Shown: positions 53,399-62,949 of the stretch, in pieces | Layout: every line of letters starts with the position of its first letter | How positions within the stretch are numbered: position 1 is the stretch's first letter | Origin: Siansivirga zeaxanthinifaciens CC-SAMT-1 | Lineage (GTDB): Bacteria; Bacteroidota; Bacteroidia; Flavobacteriales; Flavobacteriaceae | DNA: 64,000 nucleotides | NCBI RefSeq assembly: GCF_000941055.1 | Contig: NZ_CP007202.1 | Location: forward strand, 1,174,001-1,238,000 | Direction of reading: 5' to 3' | The notes under the pieces: generated by a model | Database searches by the model: none | What the model saw: only the letters and a program-made list of their open reading frames with translations | What the model was told of the DNA's origin: nothing | Program-made: the position numbers and the translations under genes

Positions 53399-54073
53399 AT
53401 GGATTACGCAAAAGAATTTGAAAAATTCGCGATAAAAGATCAAGGAATAAGCAGTACATATTACAATAAAATTATAAGTAGTATGTATCCAACAAATTTA
53501 ACACCAAACATTATTGAAGAGCGCCAAATGAATATCGCTATTTTCGATGTGTTTTCTCGTTTAATGATGGATCGTATTATTTTTATGGGAACGGCTATCA
53601 ATGATCAGGTAGCAAACATCATACAAGCACAACTTTTGTTTTTAGAAAGCACCGATGCTAATAAAGACATTCAAATTTATATTAATTCTCCAGGTGGAAG
53701 TGTTTACGCTGGTTTAGGTATTTACGATACCATGCAATTTATTAAACCAGATGTAGCAACTATTTGTACAGGTATGGCAGCCTCTATGGGAGCGGTTTTA
53801 CTTTGTGCAGGCGCTAAAGGAAAACGCAGTGGTTTAACCCATTCTCGTGTTATGATTCACCAACCATTAGGCGGTGCGCAAGGTCAGGCGAGTGATATAG
53901 AAATTACTGCAAGAGAAATCTTAATCTTAAAAGAAGAACTATATAACATTATTAGTAAGCATTCTGGTCAAGATTACGACAAAGTATATGCCGATAGTGA
54001 TAGAGATTATTGGATGAAAGCCGATAAAGCTAAAGAATACGGTATGATTGACGAGATTTTAGCTCGTAATTAA
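53399..54073 (+). CDS. clpP: ATP-dependent Clp protease proteolytic subunit
   Basis: A 224-residue serine protease subunit forming the double-heptamer chamber. The catalytic triad is Ser129 ([12 protein letters not shown]), His154 ([13 protein letters not shown]) and Asp203 (DSDRDYWM). The N-terminus has about 30 residues more than E. coli mature ClpP, likely removed or disordered. It is separated from clpX by a 157-bp AT-rich gap with a nested inverted repeat. Confidence 0.96.
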   Translation: MDYAKEFEKFAIKDQGISSTYYNKIISSMYPTNLTPNIIEERQMNIAIFDVFSRLMMDRIIFMGTAINDQVANIIQAQLLFLESTDANKDIQIYINSPGGSVYAGLGIYDTMQFIKPDVATICTGMAASMGAVLLCAGAKGKRSGLTHSRVMIHQPLGGAQGQASDIEITAREILILKEELYNIISKHSGQDYDKVYADSDRDYWMKADKAKEYGMIDEILARN

Positions 54074-54112
54074 TTATTAATAAAAAAAGTCTAATAATTT
54101 AGATTTGATATC

Positions 54113-54170
54113 AAAAGTGTTTTTTTATTGAAAATGTAATTACATTAATTTTCAATAAATTAGCACTTTT
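54113..54170. other. Nested inverted repeat between clpP and clpX
   Basis: Outer arms AAAAGTG / CACTTTT enclose arms TTATTGAAAA / TTTTCAATAA, which enclose the palindrome TGTAATTACA. The whole 58-bp element is centred in the clpP-clpX gap. It could be a weak terminator, an RNA leader structure or a protein site. Confidence 0.5.
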
Positions 54171-54230
54171 AAATATATAAGCTTAAGCATTAGAAATTGA
54201 AAAGCTTACTTTTACAATTAAATAAGTATA

Positions 54231-55463
54231 ATGGCGAAAGAAGAATTAGAATGTTCATTTTGTGGTCGTAAAAAACCAGAAACTAATTTATTGATAGCAG
54301 GATTAGATGCTCACATTTGCGATAGATGTATTGAGCAAGCACATGGTATTGTTTTAGAAGAATCGAAACAATCCGATTCAGACGATTTATCTGCCGAGTT
54401 AAAACTGCGCAAACCACAGCAAATAAAAGAGTTTTTAGACGAATATATTATTGGTCAGAATATGACCAAAAAAGTAATGTCTGTAGCAGTTTACAACCAT
54501 TACAAACGTTTATTACAACCCAATACCTCAGATGATATTGAAATACAAAAAAGTAATATCATCATGGTTGGTCAAACGGGTACAGGAAAAACATTAATAG
54601 CTAAAACCATTGCTAAAATGTTAAATGTGCCTTTAGCAATTGTTGATGCCACGGTATTAACAGAAGCTGGTTATGTTGGTGAAGATGTAGAAAGCATTTT
54701 AACACGTTTATTACAAGCAGCCGATTACAACCTAGAAAAAGCAGAAAAGGGGATTGTTTTTATTGATGAAATTGATAAAATTGCTCGTAAAAGCGATAAT
54801 CCTTCAATAACTCGAGATGTTTCGGGTGAAGGTGTGCAACAGGCTTTATTAAAATTATTAGAAGGAACGGTTGTAAATGTACCGCCAAAGGGTGGTCGTA
54901 AGCATCCCGATCAAAAGTTTATCGAAGTAAATACCGAAAATATTTTATTTATTGCTGGTGGTGCTTTCGATGGTATCGATCGTGTTATTTCTAGACGTTT
55001 AAATATGCAGGCTGTTGGATATAGTGCTTCCATTTCAGATAATGTAGTAGATAAAAACCATTTACTTCAATATATTATTCCGAAGGATTTAAAAGATTTT
55101 GGATTAATACCTGAAATTATTGGTCGTTTGCCGGTATTAACTTACATGGATCCTTTAGATGCCGATACTTTAAGAGCCATACTTACACAGCCTAAAAACG
55201 CAATTATAAAACAGTATCAAAAATTATTCTCTATGGATGATATTGATTTTAAAATTACCGATGGAGCCTTAGATTATATTGTTGACAAAGCTATCGAATA
55301 TAAATTAGGAGCGAGAGGCTTACGTTCTTTATGTGAGGAAATTTTAACCGATGCCATGTTCGAGTTACCAAGTAGCGACGATACCGAGCTTAAGGTTACT
55401 AAGGCTTACGCCGAAGAAAAATTATCGAAAATAACTTTAAAGAAACTAAAAGCAGTTTCTTAA
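54231..55463 (+). CDS. clpX: ATP-dependent Clp protease ATP-binding subunit ClpX
   Basis: A 410-residue AAA+ unfoldase that feeds ClpP. It has a zinc-binding N-domain (Cys8, Cys11, Cys30, Cys33) and Walker A GQTGTGKT (114-121). The pore loop is GYVG (147-150), Walker B VFIDEID (176-182), and sensor 2 lies in [13 protein letters not shown]. Full length and intact. A strong palindromic terminator follows. Confidence 0.97.
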   Translation: MAKEELECSFCGRKKPETNLLIAGLDAHICDRCIEQAHGIVLEESKQSDSDDLSAELKLRKPQQIKEFLDEYIIGQNMTKKVMSVAVYNHYKRLLQPNTSDDIEIQKSNIIMVGQTGTGKTLIAKTIAKMLNVPLAIVDATVLTEAGYVGEDVESILTRLLQAADYNLEKAEKGIVFIDEIDKIARKSDNPSITRDVSGEGVQQALLKLLEGTVVNVPPKGGRKHPDQKFIEVNTENILFIAGGAFDGIDRVISRRLNMQAVGYSASISDNVVDKNHLLQYIIPKDLKDFGLIPEIIGRLPVLTYMDPLDADTLRAILTQPKNAIIKQYQKLFSMDDIDFKITDGALDYIVDKAIEYKLGARGLRSLCEEILTDAMFELPSSDDTELKVTKAYAEEKLSKITLKKLKAVS

Positions 55464-55484
55464 AAAAGAAGATTATTATAATAA

Positions 55485-55520
55485 AAAGAAAGCCACGTAT
55501 ATACGTGGCTTTCTTTTTTT
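55485..55520 (+). terminator. Terminator after clpX
   Basis: A perfect 32-bp palindrome (AAAGAAAGCCACGTAT with its complement) is followed by a T-run. Confidence 0.9.
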
Positions 55521-55750
55521 GTATGGATTTACTAATTAATATAAAATATCGAGAGTGAATTACGAATAATTCGTATTTTAAATTCCTTTAAGGGATTGAA
55601 TTTTAATACCTGAAATAATATTTTTTAAAAACTTGGTTAAAAATAGATGTAATAAAAACTTTGGCAAAGCTTCAAAAGACACTTTTAGACCATAAGGCTA
55701 AATATTCGTTTAAAAACTTTGCGCTTGGTCGTTGGTCGATGTTTTTCAAA
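55521..55750. other. Non-coding gap between clpX and the GH3-like gene
   Basis: About 230 AT-rich bases without a convincing gene. It holds a small palindrome (ACGAATAATTCGT), near-repeats of TAAAAACTT, and the tandem TTGGTCGTTGGTCG at about 55727. A 36-codon frame near its end has no start context. Confidence 0.4.
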
Positions 55751-57265
55751 TTAACCATTCATTTTTAATAATTCTTCAATATAATCGCGTGTATTAGATA
55801 GTCTTGGTACTTTATGTTGGCCACCTAATTTATTGTTTTCTTTTAACCAGTCGTAAAACAAGTTGGTACGGGCAATATTAATTTTTGGTTTGTTTAGCGT
55901 GATGTTGTTATAGCGCTTCGCTTCATAGTCAGAATTTAAAGCCTTTAAAGCATTATCAAATAGTTCATTAAAATAATGAATGTCATTTGGGAGTGTTTTA
56001 AATTCAATTAACCATTCGTGAGCACCTTTTTCTTTACCTTCCATAAAAATGGGCGCTGCTGTATAATCTACTATTTCAGCTTTGGTACGCTTGCATACTT
56101 TTTTTAAGGCATCTTCGGCATTTTCAATTATTAACTCTTCGCCAAATACATTAATGTGATGTTTGGTTCTCCCTGAAATTTTAATTCGGTAAGGACTTAA
56201 TGATGTAAATCGAACGGTATCGCCAATTTTATAGCGCCAAAGTCCGCCGTTAGTGGTAATTATTACCGCGTAATTTTGTTGCAGTTTTACTTCACTTAAA
56301 GGAATGGCGTATTCGCTGGGTGTTGCATAAACATCCATGGGAATAAATTCGTAAAAAATACCATAATCTAACATTAATAAAAGTTCGTTAGAATTATTCT
56401 GATCTTGAATAGCAAAAAAGCCTTCAGAAGCATTATAAATTTCGTAGTACTTAAAATCTTTTTTTGGAAGTATTTTTTTATACTGATTAATGTATGGTGT
56501 GAAACTCACCCCTCCGTGAAAATAAACTTCTAAATTAGGCCATATATCGTGTAGGTCTCTTTTGCCTGTAGTTTCTAACACATTATTTAGCAAGACTAGC
56601 ATCCAGGAAGGTACGCCAGCAAGACTTGTTACGTTTTCATTAATCGTTTCGTCTACAATAGCTTGCATTTTGTGTTCCCAATCGCTCATAAGCGAAACCC
56701 GGTTGCTTGGGGTGCTGCTAAACTCGGCCCAAAACGGCATGTTATCAATTAAAATCGCCGATAAATCACCAAATACGGTTCCGTTTTCTTTAAAAAGTTG
56801 TTTGCTTCCTCCTAAACGCAAGCTTTTGCCTGTAAATAACTGAGACGCTTCATTATTATTAAGATACATACAAAGTAAATCTTTACTAGCTGCGTAATGG
56901 CAATCTTCTAACGATTCTTGACTTACAGGAATAAATTTACTTCTGGAGCGTGTGGTACCACTCGATTTTGCGTACCACTTAATAGGCGTCGGCCAAAATA
57001 AGTTGGTTTCGCCTTTCATGGAACGTTCTATAATGTCCTGCCAACCATCATAATTTTTAATAGGTACGCGCTCTGTAAAGGTTTTATAGTTTTTTATAGA
57101 AGCAAAGTCGTAAGTTCGACCCAACTCTGTATTTTTAGCCATGTCTAAAAGACTAAAAAGCAATTCGTTTTGTACTTCGTTAGGATATTTTAAAAATAAT
57201 TCAATTTGATGAAAACGTTTTTTAAGAAACCAAGAAGCAATCGAATTTACTATAGTGATTGGCAT
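55751..57265 (-). CDS. GH3-family acyl-adenylate/amide synthetase-like protein
   Basis: A 504-residue cytoplasmic protein of the GH3 family, named after plant auxin- and jasmonate-amino acid synthetases. The nucleotide-binding loop is AKSSGTTRSRSKFIP, followed by YNASEGFFAIQD and SGRTKHHINVFGEELI of the C-terminal adenylating-enzyme fold. Such bacterial homologues presumably adenylate a carboxylate and transfer it to an amine. The substrates are not known to me. It is divergent from the DUF2797 gene, with only 42 bp between start codons. Confidence 0.88.
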   Translation of the reverse strand: MPITIVNSIASWFLKKRFHQIELFLKYPNEVQNELLFSLLDMAKNTELGRTYDFASIKNYKTFTERVPIKNYDGWQDIIERSMKGETNLFWPTPIKWYAKSSGTTRSRSKFIPVSQESLEDCHYAASKDLLCMYLNNNEASQLFTGKSLRLGGSKQLFKENGTVFGDLSAILIDNMPFWAEFSSTPSNRVSLMSDWEHKMQAIVDETINENVTSLAGVPSWMLVLLNNVLETTGKRDLHDIWPNLEVYFHGGVSFTPYINQYKKILPKKDFKYYEIYNASEGFFAIQDQNNSNELLLMLDYGIFYEFIPMDVYATPSEYAIPLSEVKLQQNYAVIITTNGGLWRYKIGDTVRFTSLSPYRIKISGRTKHHINVFGEELIIENAEDALKKVCKRTKAEIVDYTAAPIFMEGKEKGAHEWLIEFKTLPNDIHYFNELFDNALKALNSDYEAKRYNNITLNKPKINIARTNLFYDWLKENNKLGGQHKVPRLSNTRDYIEELLKMNG

Positions 57266-57307
57266 ATTTATTTTATATTTAATTTTTTAAAAATAACACT
57301 TTTTTTC

Positions 57308-58102
57308 ATGACCTACCAAGGCGTATTAACAAAAATGGAAACCGAATTTTCGTCACCCATTCAGTATTATTTAGTTTTCGATAATGATTTTATAAATGTA
57401 AATCAATTACTCAATAAAACCATACATATTCAATTTGTAAAATACCAATGTTTAAACTGCGGATTAGATAAAACGATTTACCGACAAGGATTTTGTAAAA
57501 GTTGTTTTTTTGAAATTCCGCAGGCCGCCGATTGGATTATGCATCCAGAGTTAAGCACCGCTCATTTAGATAAAGAAGATCGTGATTTAGAATACGAAAA
57601 GAAAGTGCAGTTACAGCCGCATATTGTTTATTTAGCAAATTCTAGCAGCGTTAAGGTAGGAGTAACCAGAAAAAGCCAAGTGCCAACGCGCTGGATAGAC
57701 CAAGGAGCACACGAAGCCATTGAAATAGTTGAGGTGCCTAATCGGTATTTAGCAGGCATTACCGAAGTTGCGTTAAAAGATTATGTAGCCGATAAAACCA
57801 ATTGGCGTACTATGCTTAAAAATGATATTCAAGATGAAGATCTTCTAGAATGGCGAGCACGCTTAAAACAATACATACCAGATGAAGCTATGCCTTATTT
57901 TATTGAGAATAATAAGGAAACACATCTGGATTTTCCGGTGTTTAAATATCCGCAGAAGCCAAACAGTTTAAATCTTTTAAAGTCTTTAGACTATACAGGA
58001 ACCTTAGTTGGTATAAAAGGACAGTATTTAATATTTGACGATGATACTGTTTTTAATATCAGGTCTAACGAAGGTTTAGTCGTTAATTTAAATATAGCAT
58101 AA
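57308..58102 (+). CDS. DUF2797 family zinc-finger protein
   Basis: A 264-residue protein from ATG 57308 (MTYQGVLTKMET); the frame continues upstream over the GH3-like start but without coding character. Four cysteines in CLNCGLDKTIYRQGFCKSC form a likely zinc ribbon. The segment VYLANSSSVKVGVTRKSQVP-TRWIDQGA resembles a GIY-YIG-like element, as in other DUF2797 proteins. Function is unknown; a nucleic-acid-related role is an inference. A bidirectional terminator separates it from rpsU. Confidence 0.85.
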   Translation: MTYQGVLTKMETEFSSPIQYYLVFDNDFINVNQLLNKTIHIQFVKYQCLNCGLDKTIYRQGFCKSCFFEIPQAADWIMHPELSTAHLDKEDRDLEYEKKVQLQPHIVYLANSSSVKVGVTRKSQVPTRWIDQGAHEAIEIVEVPNRYLAGITEVALKDYVADKTNWRTMLKNDIQDEDLLEWRARLKQYIPDEAMPYFIENNKETHLDFPVFKYPQKPNSLNLLKSLDYTGTLVGIKGQYLIFDDDTVFNIRSNEGLVVNLNIA

Positions 58103-58104
58103 AC

Positions 58105-58146
58105 AAAAAATCCCATCTATAACTTACTGTACAGATGGGATTTTTC
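58105..58146. terminator. Bidirectional terminator between DUF2797 gene and rpsU
   Basis: An 11-bp stem AAATCCCATCT / AGATGGGATTT with A/T runs on both sides lies between convergent genes. Confidence 0.85.
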
Positions 58147-58162
58147 ACAAAGAATTTAAAGA

Positions 58163-58357
58163 TTAAATATCTTCTTGGTCTCTTAAATTTTGTATGTAAG
58201 CTGCTTTTTGTATCTGGCGTCTTCTTTTAACAGACGGCTTGGTAAAAAATTGTGCATCTCTTAAATTTTGCATCACTTTTACATTTCGGTGTTTTCTTTT
58301 GTAACGTTTTAATGCGCGTTCTATATTTTCGCCGTCTTTAATAATAATCTTTAACAT
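58163..58357 (-). CDS. rpsU: 30S ribosomal protein S21
   Basis: A 64-residue basic protein, IIIKDGENIERALKRYKRK at the N-terminus and RRRQIQKAAYIQN toward the end, typical of S21. In Bacteroidota S21 is one of the proteins near the anti-Shine-Dalgarno region of 16S RNA, which fits the weak use of Shine-Dalgarno sequences here. It lies 37 bases after the sigma factor gene in the same direction. Confidence 0.95.
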   Translation of the reverse strand: MLKIIIKDGENIERALKRYKRKHRNVKVMQNLRDAQFFTKPSVKRRRQIQKAAYIQNLRDQEDI

Positions 58358-58394
58358 GTATGAAATTTATATAATTAATCGTGTCGTTTTAGGC

Positions 58395-59258
58395 TTATCC
58401 TAAATACGTTTTTAATACTTTACTTTTTGATGTATGTCTTAGCTTGCGAATACCTTTTTCTTTAATTTGTCTTACACGCTCGCGAGTTAAACCAAATGCA
58501 TCGCCAATTTCCTGAAGACTCATAGGTTGTGTGTTGCTTATGCCATAATAATTACGAATAACTTCAGCTTCATTTAAAGACAGGGTATTTAATGCACGAT
58601 TAACCTCTGTGGTTAGCGAATCGTTCATTAAATTGTTATCTGGTTGCGGTGTTTCGTTCGATTTTACTACGTCGTATAGGTTAGAATCTTCACCTTCTTT
58701 AAAAGGGGCATCCATAGACACGTGTCTTCCTGAAATTTTCATAGACTGCTTAACATCGCTTAATGTTAAATCTAAATTGTTTGCAATTTCTTCGGCACTT
58801 GGCGCTCTTTCATGTGTTTGCTCTAAAAAGGAATACGCTTTATTAATTTTGTTAATAGACCCAATTTTGTTTAACGGTAACCTTACAATTCTAGATTGCT
58901 CGGCTAAGGCTTGCATAATGGCTTGTCTTATCCACCAAACGGCATAAGAAATAAATTTAAACCCTCGGGTTTCATCAAAACGTTTTGCTGCTTTCACTAA
59001 GCCAGCATTGCCTTCGTTAATTAAATCGGGAAGGGTTAAACCTTGATTTTGATATTGTTTTGAGACCGATACTACAAAACGTAAGTTAGCAGTTGTTAAT
59101 TTGTCTAGAGCTTGTTGGTCGCCTTGTCGAATTTTTTGAGCTAATTCTACTTCTTCTTCGGCTGTAATTAATGATATTTTACTAATATCTTGAAGATACT
59201 TATCTAACGACTTAGATTCTCTATTGGTAACTTGTTTCGTAATTTTTAATTGCCTCAT
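58395..59258 (-). CDS. rpoD: Primary RNA polymerase sigma factor, short RpoD/SigA type
   Basis: A 287-residue sigma-70. Region 1.2 is [20 protein letters not shown], regions 2.1-2.4 run through [18 protein letters not shown] and [20 protein letters not shown], region 3 follows, and region 4.2 is [21 protein letters not shown]. Region 1.1 is missing, as is normal for the Bacteroidota housekeeping sigma factor that reads TTTG/TAnnTTTG promoters. It appears co-directional with rpsU. Confidence 0.96.
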   Translation of the reverse strand: MRQLKITKQVTNRESKSLDKYLQDISKISLITAEEEVELAQKIRQGDQQALDKLTTANLRFVVSVSKQYQNQGLTLPDLINEGNAGLVKAAKRFDETRGFKFISYAVWWIRQAIMQALAEQSRIVRLPLNKIGSINKINKAYSFLEQTHERAPSAEEIANNLDLTLSDVKQSMKISGRHVSMDAPFKEGEDSNLYDVVKSNETPQPDNNLMNDSLTTEVNRALNTLSLNEAEVIRNYYGISNTQPMSLQEIGDAFGLTRERVRQIKEKGIRKLRHTSKSKVLKTYLG

Positions 59259-59369
59259 CTATTTTATTTAAAGTTAAACTAAGTTCAATCTAACTTTTTT
59301 TTCGAGAAATCCTAATTATTTAAGGTTTTTCTTTAAAATAGATAAATTTTCTAATTTTAAAATGCAGTT

Positions 59370-62066
59370 TTATTGCATTTTATTTAATAAAAAGCCAGGT
59401 TGTTTAACCGTGTCTTTTGCTTTCTTTTTACTGCCTAATAAATTACCAAGTACGTTCTTAACTGCATTGGTTGTTGTATTGGTTTTTGTAGAGTCTGTAG
59501 GTGTTTTATTGCCCTCTAAAATGCCACCAAGCACGTTTTTAACCGAGTTGTTTTGTTGTGTTTTTAAAGAATCTGATTTTGTTTTATTCCCATTTATTAA
59601 TCCGCTAAGTAAATCTTTTGCTTTATCTTTTCCTTGGCCTATTAATTTTTGTTTTTCAATTTCAATTAATTGTTTGGTTAAATTAGATACACCACTTGTA
59701 AGATCTGTTTTTACCGATGGACTCGTAAAATTGCCGGTAATGTTTGCGGTAACAGGAATTGAAATATTATTAGCTTCTTTAGTATCTATTTTACCTATAA
59801 GTCTGTTTATTTCGCTACCTAAGTATTTGGCTGGAACATTAAAAACGGCGTTGTAATTTAAAGTTTTATCAAAACCGTGTGAGCCAACCACATCAATAGT
59901 AATATCCTCGTATTTTATTTGGAAAGGTTTTACACTTACTTTTCCGTCTTTAAATTCGAGTTTTGTTTTTAAGTCTTTTAAATTAAGTTTATTAAAATCA
60001 ATAAAATTTAAAGAGCTAGTAAGCTTACTTAACAAGGCGCTTTGGTTTTCGCTTATTTTGGTTGAAAGTAATTCGGCTAAAGCATTACCAGAAACGGTAC
60101 TTAAATTGGGCGTAAAATCGTCTCCTAAATTACCAGATAAGCTAATATTTGTATTAAGTTTTCCTTGAATAAAATTAGCGATAGGAGCCAAACTTTGTAG
60201 TAATTCTAAACCTTTAAAAGATTTTGAAATATCGAAATTATTGGCGCCTAAATTAAAATTAAAAGTAGGTGTTTCGTTTTTAGTAGAAACATCGCCATTT
60301 ATGGCTAAGGCACCATCAAAAATACTCGAAGTTAAATTTGTTATGCTGGCTTGTTCGTATTTAATAGTAAGAACACCTTTAACATCTTTCAAATTTAAAT
60401 TGTCGTAAACAACGGTATTTGCACTCGCATTTAATGTGCAATCAAAAAATGCCGGAATTTTTAAAGCTTCTGTTGGAGTATTGGTTTTATTGGCCGTTTC
60501 GTTGCTTTCTTCAGCCATAAAATCACTTACTTTAAATACATTAGAATTTAAATTAAAGTTTCCTTGCAGTTTGTTATTACTCAATAAAAAGCCCATTAAA
60601 TTTTTAATAGTTCCGGTTGCATTAATATCGCTTTCACCTGTTTTAGCTTTGAAATTATTTAAGGAAACGGTTTCCGGATTAAACGTTAAGCTTGCTTCTG
60701 AAATATTAAAAGGATGCACCATCTCTTCTGAAGTAAATTCGAAATTTGAAAGACTGGCAGCACCGCTGTTTTTTATTCGTGCGTAGGCATTTGTTTCTAG
60801 AGCTTCCATATCGAAAGCGGTATTTAATTTAGCTTTTAAAATGCCGGTTAACCGATGCTCTAAATCAATAGGATATGCTTTTGATAAGTTAGCAAGGTTT
60901 AAAACACCATCGATGTTCGCATTGACTAACATATTTTTTGTGATGTTTTTTAGGGTTGCCGACGATTTAAAAACATCGTTATCAATTTTAAAATTGAGGG
61001 TATTAATATCAATATAAGTATCGTCAACTAATCCCGTGGTGTTTTTTATTGCTGTATTTATAACAATATTTTCAACACGTTTTGGTAAATCTGGATATTT
61101 AAACGAAGCGTTGTTAGATGTTATTTGAATATCCAGCTTGGGTATGGTGGTATCGGTAGACATTCCTTTTATAATACCTTTCACCTTAAATTCGCCAGTA
61201 GTTTCAACCCCATTAATGTTTTTAGAGTAGGTTTCTGGAATCACGGCTAAAAAGTTTTTAAAATCCGATTCCGGATTTTCAAAAGTAATATCAATGTCTT
61301 GTCCGTTTTCAAGAAGCTGAACCCAACCTTTAAACTCTAAAGGCAATTTATTAATAAAACCTTGATTTTTTTTGAATGTGTATTTGCTGTTATTCAGGTC
61401 TAAACCAATGAGTGCATCTAATTTTACCGGGTTATTGTTTAAATAGTTAATACTATCAAATGTAAAACTAACATGAGCCTCGGTTTTTGTGTCTAATTCT
61501 GAATCTTCAGCCGAAAAAATACCGCTTCCAGTATGATTAAGCTCGCTAATGTATAAGGACATTTTTGAAACATCATCAATGTAAGTAATCGCGCTATTAT
61601 TGATGCTGTAATGGTCTATATCGAAAGCAAAACTGCTGGCTTCGGTTGAAGCGTTTGCTTTGTCTTTAGAAATATCGTAATTGGTGTTTCCAAAACTATC
61701 TGTTTTTAAGGTAAGCATGGCCTTATCAACCGTAATAGCATTAACCTCTAAGGGGCCGTCGCTGGCGCTTTTAAATAGTTCTTTAACAGACATGCTAAAA
61801 GCTATGTTTTTGGCACTTACAAGGGTTTGGTCTTTAAAAGGTTCGAAATTGGTAATTAGTAAATCGTTAATACCAACATGTACTTTAGGGAAACTTTTAA
61901 TAAAGCTTAAACTTACATCGCTAAACTCAACTTTTGCATTAACGTTTTCGTTAATAAAACGTTTTACTATATCTTTAATTTGCCCCTGAAAAGCAAAGGG
62001 AAGTGCTAATAAAAGAGCTAAAATAATAAGTATAGAGATGCCGAAAATTTTTAGTGCTTTCTTCAA
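59370..62066 (-). CDS. AsmA-family envelope protein
   Basis: An 898-residue protein with an N-terminal membrane anchor (residues 7-26) followed by an AsmA domain (VEFSDVSLSFIKSFPKVHVG). A long repetitive beta-rich body resembles the bridge-like lipid-transfer fold of AsmA/TamB proteins. The last about 90 residues hold three degenerate repeats built around KNVLGG-IL and DS-KT. It probably spans the periplasm in lipid homeostasis or outer-membrane assembly, which is a family inference. It is transcribed alone. Confidence 0.87.
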   Translation of the reverse strand: MKKALKIFGISILIILALLLALPFAFQGQIKDIVKRFINENVNAKVEFSDVSLSFIKSFPKVHVGINDLLITNFEPFKDQTLVSAKNIAFSMSVKELFKSASDGPLEVNAITVDKAMLTLKTDSFGNTNYDISKDKANASTEASSFAFDIDHYSINNSAITYIDDVSKMSLYISELNHTGSGIFSAEDSELDTKTEAHVSFTFDSINYLNNNPVKLDALIGLDLNNSKYTFKKNQGFINKLPLEFKGWVQLLENGQDIDITFENPESDFKNFLAVIPETYSKNINGVETTGEFKVKGIIKGMSTDTTIPKLDIQITSNNASFKYPDLPKRVENIVINTAIKNTTGLVDDTYIDINTLNFKIDNDVFKSSATLKNITKNMLVNANIDGVLNLANLSKAYPIDLEHRLTGILKAKLNTAFDMEALETNAYARIKNSGAASLSNFEFTSEEMVHPFNISEASLTFNPETVSLNNFKAKTGESDINATGTIKNLMGFLLSNNKLQGNFNLNSNVFKVSDFMAEESNETANKTNTPTEALKIPAFFDCTLNASANTVVYDNLNLKDVKGVLTIKYEQASITNLTSSIFDGALAINGDVSTKNETPTFNFNLGANNFDISKSFKGLELLQSLAPIANFIQGKLNTNISLSGNLGDDFTPNLSTVSGNALAELLSTKISENQSALLSKLTSSLNFIDFNKLNLKDLKTKLEFKDGKVSVKPFQIKYEDITIDVVGSHGFDKTLNYNAVFNVPAKYLGSEINRLIGKIDTKEANNISIPVTANITGNFTSPSVKTDLTSGVSNLTKQLIEIEKQKLIGQGKDKAKDLLSGLINGNKTKSDSLKTQQNNSVKNVLGGILEGNKTPTDSTKTNTTTNAVKNVLGNLLGSKKKAKDTVKQPGFLLNKMQ

Positions 62067-62172
62067 AATAATGAGCGTTTAGAGTTTGTAATTACTTTAT
62101 AAAAAGATATACGCAAAAATGCGACGAAAAGTTTTAATATAAGAATTTACGACGTTAAGTTTTGTATAAAGT

Positions 62173-62877
62173 TTATATGAGGTCTATTTCTTCGTTCACC
62201 TTTAAATTGAAGCGTTTACTAAATAAAAACACACCTAAATATAAAAATGGGGTATCTAAAACGGCAATAATGAGCTTAAATAGAAAACCACTAATAAGCA
62301 GTCCGTTAAAATTGGCCCAATCTATAATACCGAAAAAACATAAAAGGGTTACAATACTAAGGGTATCAACAAATTGAGAAAACCAGGTAGAAAAATTATT
62401 TCTAATCCAGAGATGTTTGCCTTTGGTTACGCGTTTCCAGAAATGATAAATTTGAATATCTACAAACTGTGCAAACAAATAGGTAAGCATACTGGCAAAA
62501 ACAGCGATGGCCGAGTTGCCAAATACGGTGCTAAACATGTCGTCGCTAACATAAGACCAAGAGGTAGCTGGCACATGGCTGGCTGTAAAAACAATTAATA
62601 AAGAGAAAAGTGAAGCAAATATACCAACCACCACAATGTCGTTGGCGCGTTTTTTACCATAAATTTCACTAATTAAATCGGTGATTAAAAAGGTGATAGG
62701 ATAAGGTAAAATACCTACCGATATTTCAAAAAGTTTGCTGCCAAAAATCTCCATATCAAACGGATACCAGTAAAAGAATTTTTGAAAAATTAAATTTGAT
62801 ACCACCAGCGAGGTAATAAACAATCCTCCTAAAAGCAGATAAATACGTTGGGCAGCAAGTTTGTTTTTTAAGGTCAT
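62173..62877 (-). CDS. Queuosine precursor transporter (YhhQ/VUT family)
   Basis: A 234-residue integral membrane protein with about six helices and the family motifs FLITDLISEIYGKKRA (residues 63-78) and RNNFSTWFSQFVDT (158-171). YhhQ imports preQ0/preQ1 for queuosine synthesis. With queG at 1356-2276 the organism has both import and the last reduction step, though the genes are not linked. It is divergent from folK-dNK. Confidence 0.92.
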   Translation of the reverse strand: MTLKNKLAAQRIYLLLGGLFITSLVVSNLIFQKFFYWYPFDMEIFGSKLFEISVGILPYPITFLITDLISEIYGKKRANDIVVVGIFASLFSLLIVFTASHVPATSWSYVSDDMFSTVFGNSAIAVFASMLTYLFAQFVDIQIYHFWKRVTKGKHLWIRNNFSTWFSQFVDTLSIVTLLCFFGIIDWANFNGLLISGFLFKLIIAVLDTPFLYLGVFLFSKRFNLKVNEEIDLI

Positions 62878-62949
62878 GAAATTTTGTGAATAAATAGGCT
62901 TCGTAAATATAAAGGAATAAATTTTGTTTTAGTTATTTTGCCATTACTT

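Noticed and set aside
55655-55771. 36-codon frame between clpX and the GH3-like gene
   Set aside because: No start codon context and it overlaps the 3' end of the GH3-like gene.
59362-59856. 164-codon open frame opposite the AsmA-like gene
   Set aside because: It is antisense to a clear coding region; phase and hydrophobic composition mirror the sense gene.
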